Below, one piece after another: positions 17,481 through 26,576 of a stretch of DNA of 64,000 nt. The stretch comes from PWQG01 sp050486205 (lineage in GTDB: Bacteria > Pseudomonadota > Gammaproteobacteria > Pseudomonadales > Pseudohongiellaceae). Under the pieces are notes generated by a model, which saw only the letters and a program-made list of their open reading frames with translations, had not been told where the DNA came from and ran no database searches. Each line of letters starts with the position of its first letter. The stretch's first letter is position 1. The position numbers and the translations under genes were made by a program. Location: assembly GCA_050486205.1 (NCBI GenBank), contig JBJHCW010000001.1:434001-498000 (forward strand), given 5' to 3'.

Positions 17481-19103
17481 ATGGCTTTACTCGACGTCAA
17501 CAATCTGGCCGTTCACTTTCACACCCGCAATGGTGTGGTCAAAGCCGTGGACGGTATCAGTTTTTCGGTGGAGGCCGGTAAAACACTGGCCATTATCGGG
17601 GAATCAGGATCAGGCAAGTCCGTGGCCTGTTACAGCCTGCTGGGCCTGATCCCCAAACCGCCCGGCCGCATCGAGTCGGGCACGGCCCTGTTTGACGGCA
17701 GGGATCTGCTGACACTGAAAGGCTCGGCGCTGCGCAAGGTGCGGGGCAAGGGCATCTCCATCATCTTCCAGGATCCGATGACATCGCTCAACCCTTTCCT
17801 GAAGATTGGCGAGCAACTGATCGAACCACTTCGCCTGCACTTTGGCATGAGCCGCAAGGAAGCCTGGAAGAAGGCCACGGCCACCATGGAGGAAGTGGGT
17901 ATACACGACGCCGCCGCACGCATGAATGCCTACCCCTTTGAATTCTCCGGCGGCATGCGCCAGCGTGTTGTCATTGCCATGGCACTGATTACCGAGCCGG
18001 AAATCATCATTGCTGATGAGCCCACCACGGCGCTGGACGTCACCGTGCAGGCCCAGATTCTGAAACTGATCCGTGAATTGCAGGAGCGACGCAATATCGG
18101 TGTGATTTTCATCAGCCACGACCTCAGTGTAGTGGCTGACATTGCCGATCATATTGCGGTCATGCAGCATGGACACTTTGTGGAACAGGGCAGTCGGGAC
18201 GACATCTTTCGAAATGCCCGACATCCCTATACACAACAGCTGCTTGCTGCGGTACCGGATGCGGAGAAAACGGCCACAATCACCAGCGCCGACAAGCCCA
18301 TGGTCACCGTGGAGGACCTTCTGGTGGAGTTTCCGGGTGGCGGTGGCAATGCCCCGGTACGTGCTGTAAACAATGTGTCGATCAACATTCAGCGCGGTGA
18401 AATCCTGGGGCTGGTGGGTGAATCAGGCTCCGGCAAGTCCACACTGGGCCGGGCCATTTTGCGTCTGCTGGAACCCACGGCGGGCAAGATACTGTTCGAT
18501 GGGCAGGACATCACCCATACCAATGCCCGCTCACTCAAACCGCTGCGCCGGCGCATGCAGATCATCTTCCAGGATCCGTATTCCAGTCTCAATCCACGCA
18601 TGACAGTCTACGACACACTGGCCGAACCCCTGCTCCTGCACGGCATCTGCACCCGCAAGAACCTGGACGCCGAGGTGTTCAGCCTGATGGATTCTGTTGG
18701 CCTGGCCCGCTCGGCCGTGCTTCGCTATCCGCACGAGTTCTCCGGCGGGCAGCGCCAGCGCATAGCCATTGGTCGGGCCATTGCGACCAAGCCCGAGTTC
18801 ATTGTGGCCGACGAACCGGTCTCGGCGCTGGATGTGACCATACAGGCACAGATTCTGGATCTGTTGCTGAACCTGGTCGACCAGCACCACCTGACCATGC
18901 TGTTTGTCTCACATGATCTGGGTGTGGTGCGTTACCTGGCCGATCGCATTCTGGTCATGCGCTACGGGGAACTGGTGGAGTCGGGCTCAGTCAGCCAGAT
19001 ATTCAATGCCCCGGCCCAGGCCTATACGCGATCACTCCTGGACGCAATTCCGGGAAAATCGCTGCTTTCAGCCCTGAAACCGGCCGACAGGGCACAAGTG
19101 TGA
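17481..19103 (+). CDS. Fused OppD-OppF double ATPase of the oligopeptide importer
   Basis: A 540-residue protein holding two complete ABC domains. Domain 1: Walker A GESGSGKS near residue 37, signature FSGGMRQRVVIAMAL, Walker B IIADEPTTALD. Domain 2 starts near residue 272: Walker A GESGSGKST, signature FSGGQRQRIAIGRA, Walker B IVADEPVSALD. The order equals OppD followed by OppF, the arrangement seen in YejF and GsiA. It is the last gene of the plus-strand importer operon. The neighbouring minus-strand importer, whose other parts are Yej-like, uses two separate ATPases instead. Confidence 0.92.
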   Translation: MALLDVNNLAVHFHTRNGVVKAVDGISFSVEAGKTLAIIGESGSGKSVACYSLLGLIPKPPGRIESGTALFDGRDLLTLKGSALRKVRGKGISIIFQDPMTSLNPFLKIGEQLIEPLRLHFGMSRKEAWKKATATMEEVGIHDAAARMNAYPFEFSGGMRQRVVIAMALITEPEIIIADEPTTALDVTVQAQILKLIRELQERRNIGVIFISHDLSVVADIADHIAVMQHGHFVEQGSRDDIFRNARHPYTQQLLAAVPDAEKTATITSADKPMVTVEDLLVEFPGGGGNAPVRAVNNVSINIQRGEILGLVGESGSGKSTLGRAILRLLEPTAGKILFDGQDITHTNARSLKPLRRRMQIIFQDPYSSLNPRMTVYDTLAEPLLLHGICTRKNLDAEVFSLMDSVGLARSAVLRYPHEFSGGQRQRIAIGRAIATKPEFIVADEPVSALDVTIQAQILDLLLNLVDQHHLTMLFVSHDLGVVRYLADRILVMRYGELVESGSVSQIFNAPAQAYTRSLLDAIPGKSLLSALKPADRAQV

Positions 19104-19136
19104 CAGGTGTAAGGGCACTGCCGCACACCCACCCTG

Positions 19137-19484
19137 TCAGGGCAGCCGCGTCATCACCTGGGAACCCTGATTGCTGGTCTGCAACATCCTGTCCGGCGTT
19201 TCAAACTCCACCCGACTGATGACCTCCTGCCCCAGTGCGTCGAGTCGGATGTGATCATCGTCCACCCATTCGTAGCCAAAGCTGATCCCGAACTCCCGGA
19301 CAGTGATATCATCCTCGGCATAAACCAGGGTGATGGTCTGGCCCTGAAAATCCGCCTGCCAGGCACCCAGGATCAATTCCTGCTTGGTGGGGCCGGTATC
19401 AAAGGCAGCACAGGCCCCGAGCAGGAACAGTGGCAACAGAACTGCCATCGCAGCCCGGTATCGGGACAATATGAAGAAAGGCAT
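19137..19484 (-). CDS. Small predicted lipoprotein (lipocalin-like strand pattern)
   Basis: A 115-residue protein with a signal ending in LFLLGACAAF, a good lipobox. The mature 85 residues show alternating short strands (ILGAWQADFQGQTITLVYAED, then YEWVDDDHIRLDALG) resembling small lipocalin-like domains that test as single barrels; no specific family could be named. ATG at 19484 was chosen because AGGAG lies nine bases upstream, whereas the in-frame TTG at 19493 abuts it. It converges with the importer operon and its function is unknown. Confidence 0.7.
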   Translation of the reverse strand: MPFFILSRYRAAMAVLLPLFLLGACAAFDTGPTKQELILGAWQADFQGQTITLVYAEDDITVREFGISFGYEWVDDDHIRLDALGQEVISRVEFETPDRMLQTSNQGSQVMTRLP

Positions 19485-19593
19485 GACGGGCAACTCCTTT
19501 GTGATGTAATTCCGTTACGTAAGTCCTTCGAACAACAGACCAGGCGGCCAATCCATGAATCGGCCCACTGAGGCCAGAAACGGAGTGTAGCCC

Positions 19594-19833
19594 ATGTCCG
19601 CGCAGATGACAGTCATCCCCGGCACCTACAAGCATTACAAAGGCGGTCTTTACACCGTGATTGGTGTTGCCAGGCACAGCGAAACCAACGAAGCGCTGGT
19701 GGTCTATCGGCCCCACTACGGCGACCGTGGATTGTGGGTACGCCCCGCATCCATGTTCTGTGAAACCGTTACCGTTGGCGACGATCACGTGCCGCGGTTC
19801 AAACTGTTGCCTGACACTCAGACGTCGGACTGA
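19594..19833 (+). CDS. DUF1653 domain protein
   Basis: A 79-residue cytoplasmic protein, almost entirely one DUF1653 domain: GTYKHYKGGLYTVIGVARHSET near the N-terminus, VVYRPHYGDRGLWVRPASMF in the middle. Such proteins are small beta-rich modules of unknown function. GGAG lies nine bases before the ATG. Its last 16 bases overlap the end of the convergent trhO gene. Confidence 0.88.
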   Translation: MSAQMTVIPGTYKHYKGGLYTVIGVARHSETNEALVVYRPHYGDRGLWVRPASMFCETVTVGDDHVPRFKLLPDTQTSD

Positions 19834-20858
19834 GACCTGCCACCAGCCCCTGATTGACAATCCTCGAGTTTGCGGCGCTCAAGCTCACGCTGCCGGGCCT
19901 TGCGTTCGGCTTTCTGCAAGCGCCGCCGCTCGATGATATCAACCATGGGCTCGCCCACATGGCGCTCGCCACGCTGGGCTGCCAGACGAATCTGGCGCTG
20001 TCGATGCACAAAGCGCTTACGCTGCTCAGCATCACGTTCGTCATGGCAGTAGGGGCAACTGATGCCCTGCTCGAATTTTTCCGACACCTTGTCCTGCTCT
20101 GTGATCGGCCGGCGACAGGCGTGACACTGATCAAACTGTCCGGGCTGCAACGCATGGTCCACGGTCACGCGGTTGTCGAAGACAAAACACTCACCCTGCC
20201 ACAATGACTCCGAAACCGGGACCTTTTTCAGGTAGTTCAGAATACCACCCTTCAGGTGGTAGACCTGCTCGAATCCCTGCTGTTTGAGATAGGCCGTGGA
20301 TTTTTCGCAGCGTATGCCACCGGTGCAGAACATCGCCACCTTGCGGTGCCGGCCAGGATCCAGATTACGCGCTACGTAGTCGGGAAATTCCCGGAAGGAA
20401 TCGGTGGCCGGATTGACCGCACGGTGAAAAGTGCCAATCTCGTACTCGTACTGGTTGCGGGTATCCACCAGCAGCACATCCGGATCTGAAATCAATGCGT
20501 TCCAGTCTTCCGGTTCCACATAGGTTCCCGCGCTGCGGGCCGGATCTATCCCTTCCACGCCCATGGTCACAATCTCGCGCTTGAGCTTGACCTTGGTGCG
20601 GTAAAAGGGGTTCTCATCCGTAAAGGATTCCTTCACATCAAGCTCGCGCAGACGCGGGTCACAACGCAGCCAGTCCAGTACAGCTTCCACGCCGTCATGG
20701 CTGCCGGCAATGGTGCCATTGATGCCTTCACAGGCCAGCAGCAGGGTACCCTTCACTTGATGAGTGAGCATACACTCACGCAGCGGCTCTCGCAGATTCT
20801 GATAATCATCCAGTTGTACAAAGCGGTACAGTGCCGCCACAAGCACGGGGCTGTTCAT
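19818..20858 (-). CDS. trhO: tRNA uridine(34) hydroxylase TrhO (rhodanese-like)
   Basis: A 346-residue protein matching the TrhO/YceA family: an N-terminal domain (ALYRFVQLDDYQNLREPL, LLACEGINGTIAG), a central rhodanese domain with the active loop FCTGGIRCEKS around residue 180, and a C-terminal zinc-type segment with CHACRRPI and CPYCHDE followed by a basic tail. TrhO makes 5-hydroxyuridine at the wobble position of certain tRNAs using oxygen. ATG at 20858 matches the family start; the open frame upstream belongs to the end of recQ, which overlaps it in part. The basic tail of about 50 residues (many Arg and Gln) is longer than the core needs. Confidence 0.92.
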   Translation of the reverse strand: MNSPVLVAALYRFVQLDDYQNLREPLRECMLTHQVKGTLLLACEGINGTIAGSHDGVEAVLDWLRCDPRLRELDVKESFTDENPFYRTKVKLKREIVTMGVEGIDPARSAGTYVEPEDWNALISDPDVLLVDTRNQYEYEIGTFHRAVNPATDSFREFPDYVARNLDPGRHRKVAMFCTGGIRCEKSTAYLKQQGFEQVYHLKGGILNYLKKVPVSESLWQGECFVFDNRVTVDHALQPGQFDQCHACRRPITEQDKVSEKFEQGISCPYCHDERDAEQRKRFVHRQRQIRLAAQRGERHVGEPMVDIIERRRLQKAERKARQRELERRKLEDCQSGAGGRSQSDV

Positions 20859-20919
20859 GCTGCAGTCTCTTGCATTGGCCGTGTTCTGGTTACGGTTCCG
20901 GGTCAGAGGGTCGGGCATT

Positions 20920-22737
20920 TTACACGAAGGCGGGGTCATGATCATTGATCACACGCAGAAAAGCAGCGCCGTATTTTTCCAGTTTGCTCTGACCAATACC
21001 GTTGATCTGCAGCAGCTGGTTTGCATTACCGGGGCGGTAATGGACCATGTCCCGCAAGGTGGCATCATGGAAAATCACATAGGGTGGCACATCAAACTCA
21101 TCGGCCAGCTGCTTTCGGCACTGTTTCAGGGCCTGCCACAGTGGCAGATCAGCCGCTTCGATATCCGCCGGCATGCTCCGGGCGCGTTTCTGTGACGCCT
21201 CCACCGCATCACGCACATCGGTGCGCAGCATCAATTTTTGTTCACCCCGCAGCACGGACCGGGACTTTTCCGTCAGGTGCAGCCCGCCATAGGTGCTGTG
21301 ATCCACACCGAGATAGGCACGGGCCACCAGCTGCCGGAACACGGACTGCCAGGACCGGCGGTCCAGTTCCTTGCCAATGCCGAAGGTGCTCAGATGCTGG
21401 TGCCCCCACTGGATGACCTTGTCGTTGTCATTGCCCAGCAGCACATCAATCAGATGACTGACGCCGAATCGCTGGCCTGTGCGATAGACGCAGGACAACG
21501 CCTTCTGCGCCGCCTCCGTGCCGTCCCAGGTGGCCGATGGGTTCAGGCAGGCATCACAATTGTCACAGCGCTCGGGGCTGTCTTCACCAAAGTAGTGCAA
21601 CAGTGCCTGGCGCCGGCAGGTACTGATCTCACAGAGCCCGAGCATGGCATCGAGCTTGCGGCGCTCGACCCGCTTGAAGGTGTCATTACCCTGGGAGTTG
21701 TCCATCATCTGACGCAGCTTGATCACATCCTGCAGGCCATAGACCATCCAGGCGGTGGCCGGCAGGCCGTCGCGCCCCGCACGCCCGGTTTCCTGGTAAT
21801 ACGCCTCCAGGCTCTTGGGCAGATCCAGATGCACAATGAACCGCACATCCGGTTTGTCTATGCCCATGCCAAAGGCAATGGTGGCAACAATGACAACTCC
21901 GTCTTCCCGCAGGAAACGCTGCTGATTCGTCTGGCGCGTAGCCGCGTCCAGACCGGCATGATAAGGCAGCGCGGTGAATCCCTGTTCGGTCAGCCATTGC
22001 GCGGTGTCGTCAACCTTCCGCCGGGACAGGCAGTACACAATGCCAGCGTCACCACTGTGTTCCTGGCGCAGAAAGCGCAACAGCTGCTGACGTGGATTCT
22101 GTTTCTGGGTGATGCGGTACTGGATATTGGGCCGGTCAAAGCCGCTGACAAACTGACGCGCATCGTCCAGGCCAAGGCGCTCGACAATTTCCTTGCGTGT
22201 GTTGGCATCGGCCGTGGCCGTCAACGCGATGCGTGGCACGTCGGGGAACGCCGTTGCCAGTATCGACAGCTGCAGGTAGTCAGCGCGGAAATCGTGCCCC
22301 CACTGGGACACACAGTGGGCCTCATCAATGGCAAACAGTGCCAGTGTTGCATTGCGAAGCAGATCCAGCATCTGGGGCTGAATCAGTCGCTCAGGGGCCA
22401 CATACAGCAGGTCCAGTTCACCGGCCCTCAGCTCTGCAATTACCGCCTGCTGCTGATCCGGCATCAGACTGGAATTCAGAAAACCGGCTCTTACCCCAAG
22501 CTGACGCAGTGCATCCACCTGATCCTGCATCAGGGCAATAAGCGGGGAGATGACGATGCCGGTGCCCGGGCGCACCATGGAGGGAATCTGGTAACACAGT
22601 GACTTGCCGCCACCGGTGGGCATCAGTACCAGGGCATTGCGCCCGGCCAACACTTCATCAATGATGTCGCGTTGCTGACCACGGAAATGCTGGTAACCGA
22701 AGGTGCTGCTTAGAACGTCTTCCGGGCTCGGGATCAT
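20920..22737 (-). CDS. recQ: ATP-dependent DNA helicase RecQ
   Basis: A 605-residue superfamily 2 helicase. Motif I MPTGGGKSLCYQIP near residue 46, motif II DEAHCVSQWGHDFR, aromatic-rich loop, QETGRAGRDGLPA (motif VI), the zinc cluster Cys positions in CEISTCRRQ and CDNCDACL, a winged-helix RQC domain, and a C-terminal HRDC domain that ends in the LLQINGIGQSKLEKYG stretch. It unwinds DNA with 3'-5' polarity during recombination and repair. trhO follows on the same strand after 61 bases, so the two may be co-transcribed. Confidence 0.96.
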   Translation of the reverse strand: MIPSPEDVLSSTFGYQHFRGQQRDIIDEVLAGRNALVLMPTGGGKSLCYQIPSMVRPGTGIVISPLIALMQDQVDALRQLGVRAGFLNSSLMPDQQQAVIAELRAGELDLLYVAPERLIQPQMLDLLRNATLALFAIDEAHCVSQWGHDFRADYLQLSILATAFPDVPRIALTATADANTRKEIVERLGLDDARQFVSGFDRPNIQYRITQKQNPRQQLLRFLRQEHSGDAGIVYCLSRRKVDDTAQWLTEQGFTALPYHAGLDAATRQTNQQRFLREDGVVIVATIAFGMGIDKPDVRFIVHLDLPKSLEAYYQETGRAGRDGLPATAWMVYGLQDVIKLRQMMDNSQGNDTFKRVERRKLDAMLGLCEISTCRRQALLHYFGEDSPERCDNCDACLNPSATWDGTEAAQKALSCVYRTGQRFGVSHLIDVLLGNDNDKVIQWGHQHLSTFGIGKELDRRSWQSVFRQLVARAYLGVDHSTYGGLHLTEKSRSVLRGEQKLMLRTDVRDAVEASQKRARSMPADIEAADLPLWQALKQCRKQLADEFDVPPYVIFHDATLRDMVHYRPGNANQLLQINGIGQSKLEKYGAAFLRVINDHDPAFV

Positions 22738-22764
22738 GGCACGGGATTATGCCAGAAAACCGGC

Positions 22765-23622
22765 TCAGGCGCCCAGCACCAGTTGCCGGCGATATTCACG
22801 CAGTCGCTGCTGAAGCCGGTCCGTATTCTCCGGCCCGATGCGAATCAACTGCTTCTCCACTGGTGTCAGGCTCTCCAGGTCACTTTCAGCAAACTGGTAC
22901 ATGACGCGGGGCTGGATCAACTGATAGGGGCCCTCCTCGATTCTGGCATCCAGCACCACGTCGATGGCGCGTATCAGTACGTCATCAAAGTTGACATCAC
23001 GATAACCGAGTTCGGCATAGGCTTCCTGGAAAAGGGGTCGCAGGCTGCGATAGATACGCATGGCATGATTCACGTCCATCGCCACCAGGGTGGCAATGAC
23101 CGGATCAAAGCGCCGATGTGCAGCGGTTTCCATCACATACAGGTTTTCATCCACCTCCCGCACCTGCATCGACTGTTCCACCGGGCGAACAGGATAGTCA
23201 AGCTGGGGCAGTTCATCGTTGGCAACATTGTCAACGTAAACAACAAACTTGCGGATGAGCTCGTCAGGGGTGACAAGACGCAGCAACGAGGCCCCCATCT
23301 CCATGCCTGCCAGTCGAGTGAGCACATGGCTGTCACTTTCATTCAGGGGAGGCAACTCTATTTGCGGCTCAGGCTCAGGTTCGGGCTCAGCGTCGGTCGG
23401 CGTCTCAGCGACGCCTGGCGGCAGCGTCTGAACCGCATCATCAACAGGCTCGGGTTCAGGCACCGGAATGGGCCGTAAGGGCTCGGCCGGTCGCGGCACA
23501 GGTTGCTCGATTTCCATGGTCCGGGTGCCTTCAGGACTTTCGAAAGTCATGGCCAGATAGACAAGGAACAACAGGCCGGCAAGGGATAATACAGCAATGA
23601 TGGCCAGGGTCTTGTGGGCCAT
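22765..23622 (-). CDS. DUF3014 membrane-anchored protein
   Basis: A 285-residue protein: an N-terminal helix (TLAIIAVLSLAGLLFLVYLAM) anchors it in the inner membrane, a Pro/Glu-rich linker of roughly 60 residues (repeated PEPEP) spans the periplasm, and the C-terminal DUF3014 domain begins near LPPLNESDSHVL and continues through VYVDNVANDELP and YRDVNFDDVLI. The ATG at 23622 has GGAG seven bases upstream; a TTG six bases before it is less likely. Function is unknown in the family. Confidence 0.88.
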   Translation of the reverse strand: MAHKTLAIIAVLSLAGLLFLVYLAMTFESPEGTRTMEIEQPVPRPAEPLRPIPVPEPEPVDDAVQTLPPGVAETPTDAEPEPEPEPQIELPPLNESDSHVLTRLAGMEMGASLLRLVTPDELIRKFVVYVDNVANDELPQLDYPVRPVEQSMQVREVDENLYVMETAAHRRFDPVIATLVAMDVNHAMRIYRSLRPLFQEAYAELGYRDVNFDDVLIRAIDVVLDARIEEGPYQLIQPRVMYQFAESDLESLTPVEKQLIRIGPENTDRLQQRLREYRRQLVLGA

Positions 23623-23703
23623 GCGCAATCTCCGGAAGCAGCAGAATCTTCAGCTATTCTTGCACAGCGCTGCAAGCGCGGGCAAGGCGCGGGGGCAGGG
23701 ACA

Positions 23704-23746
23704 GGCGCTGCGGCAGGCATTCATCAGAGTGTTGCCGCAAAGCGCC
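23704..23746. repeat. Imperfect 12-bp inverted repeat (REP-like hairpin)
   Basis: GGCGCTGCGGCA (23704-23715) pairs with TGCCGC-AA-AGCGCC (23733-23746) around a 17-base loop with a two-base bulge. It lies 40 bases downstream of the exported peroxiredoxin gene. There is no T run in that gene's direction, so it is more likely an mRNA-end stabiliser or REP-like palindrome than an intrinsic terminator. Confidence 0.5.
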
Positions 23747-23788
23747 GCTTTTCTGCCACCTTCATAGCCGACCGGTAATCGGACGGAA

Positions 23789-24340
23789 TCAACGGGCCGC
23801 GGCCTGTTCCAGGCGCGGGAAGCCCAGGTCGGCCATATTACGCGTGAGATCCTGCCCCGCAGTAGCCGGGTTGGTCTCACGGTCGATTTTCACAACCGTA
23901 CCCTCGGCATCAATGTAGAAGGTCCAGCGATTGGCGAAACCGCGTGCATTGAGCACACCAAAGGCTTCGGCCACGGTTTTTTCCGGATCGGCCAGAACCG
24001 GGAAATCCAGCTCGTACTCATTGGCAAAATCGCGGTTGCGTTCCACATCGTCAACGCTGGCCATGAAATATCCAACGTCGAAAGACTTGATTTCCCGACT
24101 GCTGTCCCGGATTGCCTTGCACTGGATAGTGCAACCACCGGTGAAGGCGGCCGGGAAAAACGCGATGATCAGCGGCCGCTCACCCACAAAGTCCGACAGC
24201 GAATAGGTGTTGCCGTCCGACGCCTGTAGTGTGAAATCCGGCGCCTTGTCGCCAACGTCCAGCGCGGAGGCCAGCGGCGCCATCATAAGGGCCAGAATGC
24301 CCAGTACTGCAGTGAAGGGTGTGGTCAGTGTGATTTTCAT
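23789..24340 (-). CDS. Exported peroxiredoxin (AhpC/TSA superfamily)
   Basis: A 183-residue protein with a signal peptide (AVLGILALMMAPLASALD) followed by a thioredoxin-fold peroxiredoxin domain: VGDKAPDFTLQASDG, then FFPAAFTGGCTIQCKAIRD, where the first Cys is the likely peroxidatic one and a second Cys stands four positions later, as in Bcp-type enzymes. It should reduce peroxides in the periplasm, with an unknown reductant. AGGACA precedes ATG 24340. One of three peroxiredoxin genes in the window and the only exported one. Confidence 0.88.
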   Translation of the reverse strand: MKITLTTPFTAVLGILALMMAPLASALDVGDKAPDFTLQASDGNTYSLSDFVGERPLIIAFFPAAFTGGCTIQCKAIRDSSREIKSFDVGYFMASVDDVERNRDFANEYELDFPVLADPEKTVAEAFGVLNARGFANRWTFYIDAEGTVVKIDRETNPATAGQDLTRNMADLGFPRLEQAAAR

Positions 24341-24417
24341 ATGTTGTCCTGTCTGGTTGCTGTGGCTTTGCACTGTTTTCACTTTCGAACGAAACCTGCC
24401 ATATGACCCTGGCTGTA

Positions 24418-25476
24418 TCACCAGCGGCGCATGGCGGCGCGTCTGGATTGTCGGACCAGCGTGTCCACTTCCTTGTTCAGTACCGCCAGCCTGTCCGACA
24501 TGTCACTATGCCAGAGCGCCTGCTCGGCGCCAACTTCCTGCGACATCAGCGCTTCCATCTCGGATACGGTCCGGGCAAGGCGCTGGTTTACCCGGTCGAT
24601 GCGAATCCTGTGCTCTTCGCTCTGTCCCCGGCGATACTCCGGATTCGGCACCCGCTCGACCGAGCAGACCCGTTGGCGCGCCCCACTGGAGGTGGTCACC
24701 GTGCTGCATACCTCCCGCATGATATACCGCGGCTCGCGACTTTCCGTCAGCCAGGCCGGCATGGAGACAAAGTGTCGGGCAATCTCCATTTCCGCCAGGG
24801 CGCGACCATAGAGGATTTCCACCTTTTGCGGATCTGCAGCCTCGGCGTTCGGGTAACGGCTGTCCAGCACCGCATCGTACAATGTCCAGACTTCACGCAG
24901 TTCGGATGGCTCATCATACGGGGAAAACGAGCGGTCATTGACCAGCTGTCTCTGCCATGCACGCAGCTTCCAGCTGGCATAACGATGCAGCGAGTCCAGA
25001 TACTCGTCACTGTCCGGCGCATGCAGACGGGATTGGGTAAAAAAACTCAGATGCTGGAAGTCGTCCACATCCTGCCACTGTGCGCTCGCCTCCAGGCTGT
25101 CAATGAGCAGCGGGAGAATCTGCAGTTGCCTGGGGCTGTAGAGCCCCTCGGTGACGCGGACCAGCTGCAGAGCATCCTGATAAAAGCCTGCTGCCCTTTC
25201 GTGATCCTCAATGGCCGTGTAATAGGCGCCCAGGTCTGACATCACTTCCAGCAGCGCCGGATCGTAGGGGCCGTATTCACTGATCAGCTGGTCCAGTCGC
25301 TGCTCGGCCTCGCGGGCCAGCGCGGGATCGGGTGCCTCCGGGGCAATGACATCGGTCGCCGGGGTCTCCTGTAATGCGGCATTTTCAGCCTGCAATACGG
25401 ACAGCGGCGCCAGCAGCACCAGCGTCAACCACAGATAATGGGACCGCAGCACTGATCGCCTGGCGCCAGTTGACAT
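24418..25476 (-). CDS. Exported TPR-like protein of unknown function
   Basis: A 352-residue protein. A signal peptide (HYLWLTLVLLAPLSVLQAEN) is followed by helical repeats resembling TPR units: ALLEVMSDLGAYYTAIEDHERAAGFYQDALQLV and neighbours between residues 60 and 150. A later region carries a motif pair CSTVTTSSGARQRVC with two Cys that could form a disulfide, and the C-terminus is basic. The ATG at 25476 gives the shortest protein with an intact signal; the open frame upstream is longer but lacks protein-like character. No named family recognised. A scaffold or lipid/peptidoglycan-related adaptor is conceivable but unsupported. Confidence 0.65.
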   Translation of the reverse strand: MSTGARRSVLRSHYLWLTLVLLAPLSVLQAENAALQETPATDVIAPEAPDPALAREAEQRLDQLISEYGPYDPALLEVMSDLGAYYTAIEDHERAAGFYQDALQLVRVTEGLYSPRQLQILPLLIDSLEASAQWQDVDDFQHLSFFTQSRLHAPDSDEYLDSLHRYASWKLRAWQRQLVNDRSFSPYDEPSELREVWTLYDAVLDSRYPNAEAADPQKVEILYGRALAEMEIARHFVSMPAWLTESREPRYIMREVCSTVTTSSGARQRVCSVERVPNPEYRRGQSEEHRIRIDRVNQRLARTVSEMEALMSQEVGAEQALWHSDMSDRLAVLNKEVDTLVRQSRRAAMRRW

Positions 25477-25677
25477 GGGATTGATCCTGTTCAGAAAGAT
25501 ACTGTCCATACTAACCATACTATCCATACTTTCCAGACCCTGAAATGACCACTGACATTTCCTGTCCGTCACAACATTACCCGCAAGCCGTTCATCAAGT
25601 ATATCATTGCGCCCTGTATCAGGAGAGCGGCCTCGGGCCACAGGCACCGGCCGCGCAACACCAGGAGCGCGCCCACA

Positions 25678-26559
25678 GTGGATTCCCCCTTGCTTGAATG
25701 GCATCATTACCTGCACCAGGCCTTTGCCGCGGCAACCCCGGAACAGCGCATGCCACTTCATCATCTTGGCATTGTGCCCGAGTCGGTCAACGGAGGCTGG
25801 TACACTAGCGCGGTCCTGCACGGTTATCCGGCCGCACGAGCCGGCCTGCGGCGCGGCGACAGGCTGCTGGCCGTTGACGGGCAAGCCTTTCACCCTGTGC
25901 TGTCACTGAACACCAGCAGCGGGCACGCGGGTCGGGTTGCACGCCGGACCACCATTCTGCTTGAATATGAACGCAACGGCCTGCACGCCACTGCTGACTT
26001 GTTGCCAGTATACGAAAACCTCTATGACAGTTATCGCTCTGCCATGGATGCCAGCATCAATCGCTTCATTACCGGCAACAAGGCGGTCACGTACGGACAT
26101 TTCTGGGCCCTGTCACGCTCACCTGCGGATCTGCATTATTATCGACAGCTGTTCAACACCGCATTTCGTGGTAGTGACGCACTGATTCTTGATCTACGCC
26201 ATGCATACGGTTACCTGGACTGGCAACATACAGATCCGTTTTTTGCCAGCAGACGGGCATTTCCGGCATGGCCCGACCGGGACGGTCACCAGACGCAGTG
26301 GATAACACCACCGGCTGTTGACCCGGGTGCCACGGTACGCCATTTTGAGGGGCCTGCAGTCATCATCTGCAACGAGCAGACTCACGGCGGCGCGGAAGAA
26401 CTGTTGCATAGACTGGCCACATCCGCCCGTGTGATGCTGGTGGGTGTTGGCGCTGAAAACGTGGCCGTTGATGTGGAGCAGCACTTTCCTGTCCTGACCG
26501 CAGGCAGTGTGGACACGCAGTTCGAGGCAGCATTGAACATCTTGCTTAACGTGCTATAG
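25678..26559 (+). CDS. PDZ plus S41 peptidase-like protein with degenerate active site
   Basis: A 293-residue protein without an evident signal peptide. A PDZ domain spans roughly residues 28-85 (LHGYPAARAGLRRGDRLLAVDGQ). After it comes an S41-like core: ALILDLRHAYGYLDW and AVIICNEQTHGGAEELLHRL, then VMLVGVGAENVAV. In active S41 proteases the segment after Asn-Glu ends in a catalytic Ser (as in SASAAE) and a Lys follows about 25 residues later; here the Ser position is Gly and no Lys matches. It is probably an inactive binding protein. The GTG start at 25678 has AGGAG ten bases upstream; the frame is open further back to 25549. It is followed by cbpA after 17 bases. Confidence 0.65.
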   Translation: MDSPLLEWHHYLHQAFAAATPEQRMPLHHLGIVPESVNGGWYTSAVLHGYPAARAGLRRGDRLLAVDGQAFHPVLSLNTSSGHAGRVARRTTILLEYERNGLHATADLLPVYENLYDSYRSAMDASINRFITGNKAVTYGHFWALSRSPADLHYYRQLFNTAFRGSDALILDLRHAYGYLDWQHTDPFFASRRAFPAWPDRDGHQTQWITPPAVDPGATVRHFEGPAVIICNEQTHGGAEELLHRLATSARVMLVGVGAENVAVDVEQHFPVLTAGSVDTQFEAALNILLNVL

Positions 26560-26576
26560 CCAAGGAACCTCTGGAT

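Noticed and set aside
19101..19140. Hairpin between the fused ATPase and small lipoprotein genes
   Set aside because: TGACAGG and CCTGTCA can pair, but there is no T run on either strand, so a terminator is not supported.
21238..22602. A 454-residue plus-strand open frame
   Set aside because: It is antisense to recQ and lacks any recognisable domain.
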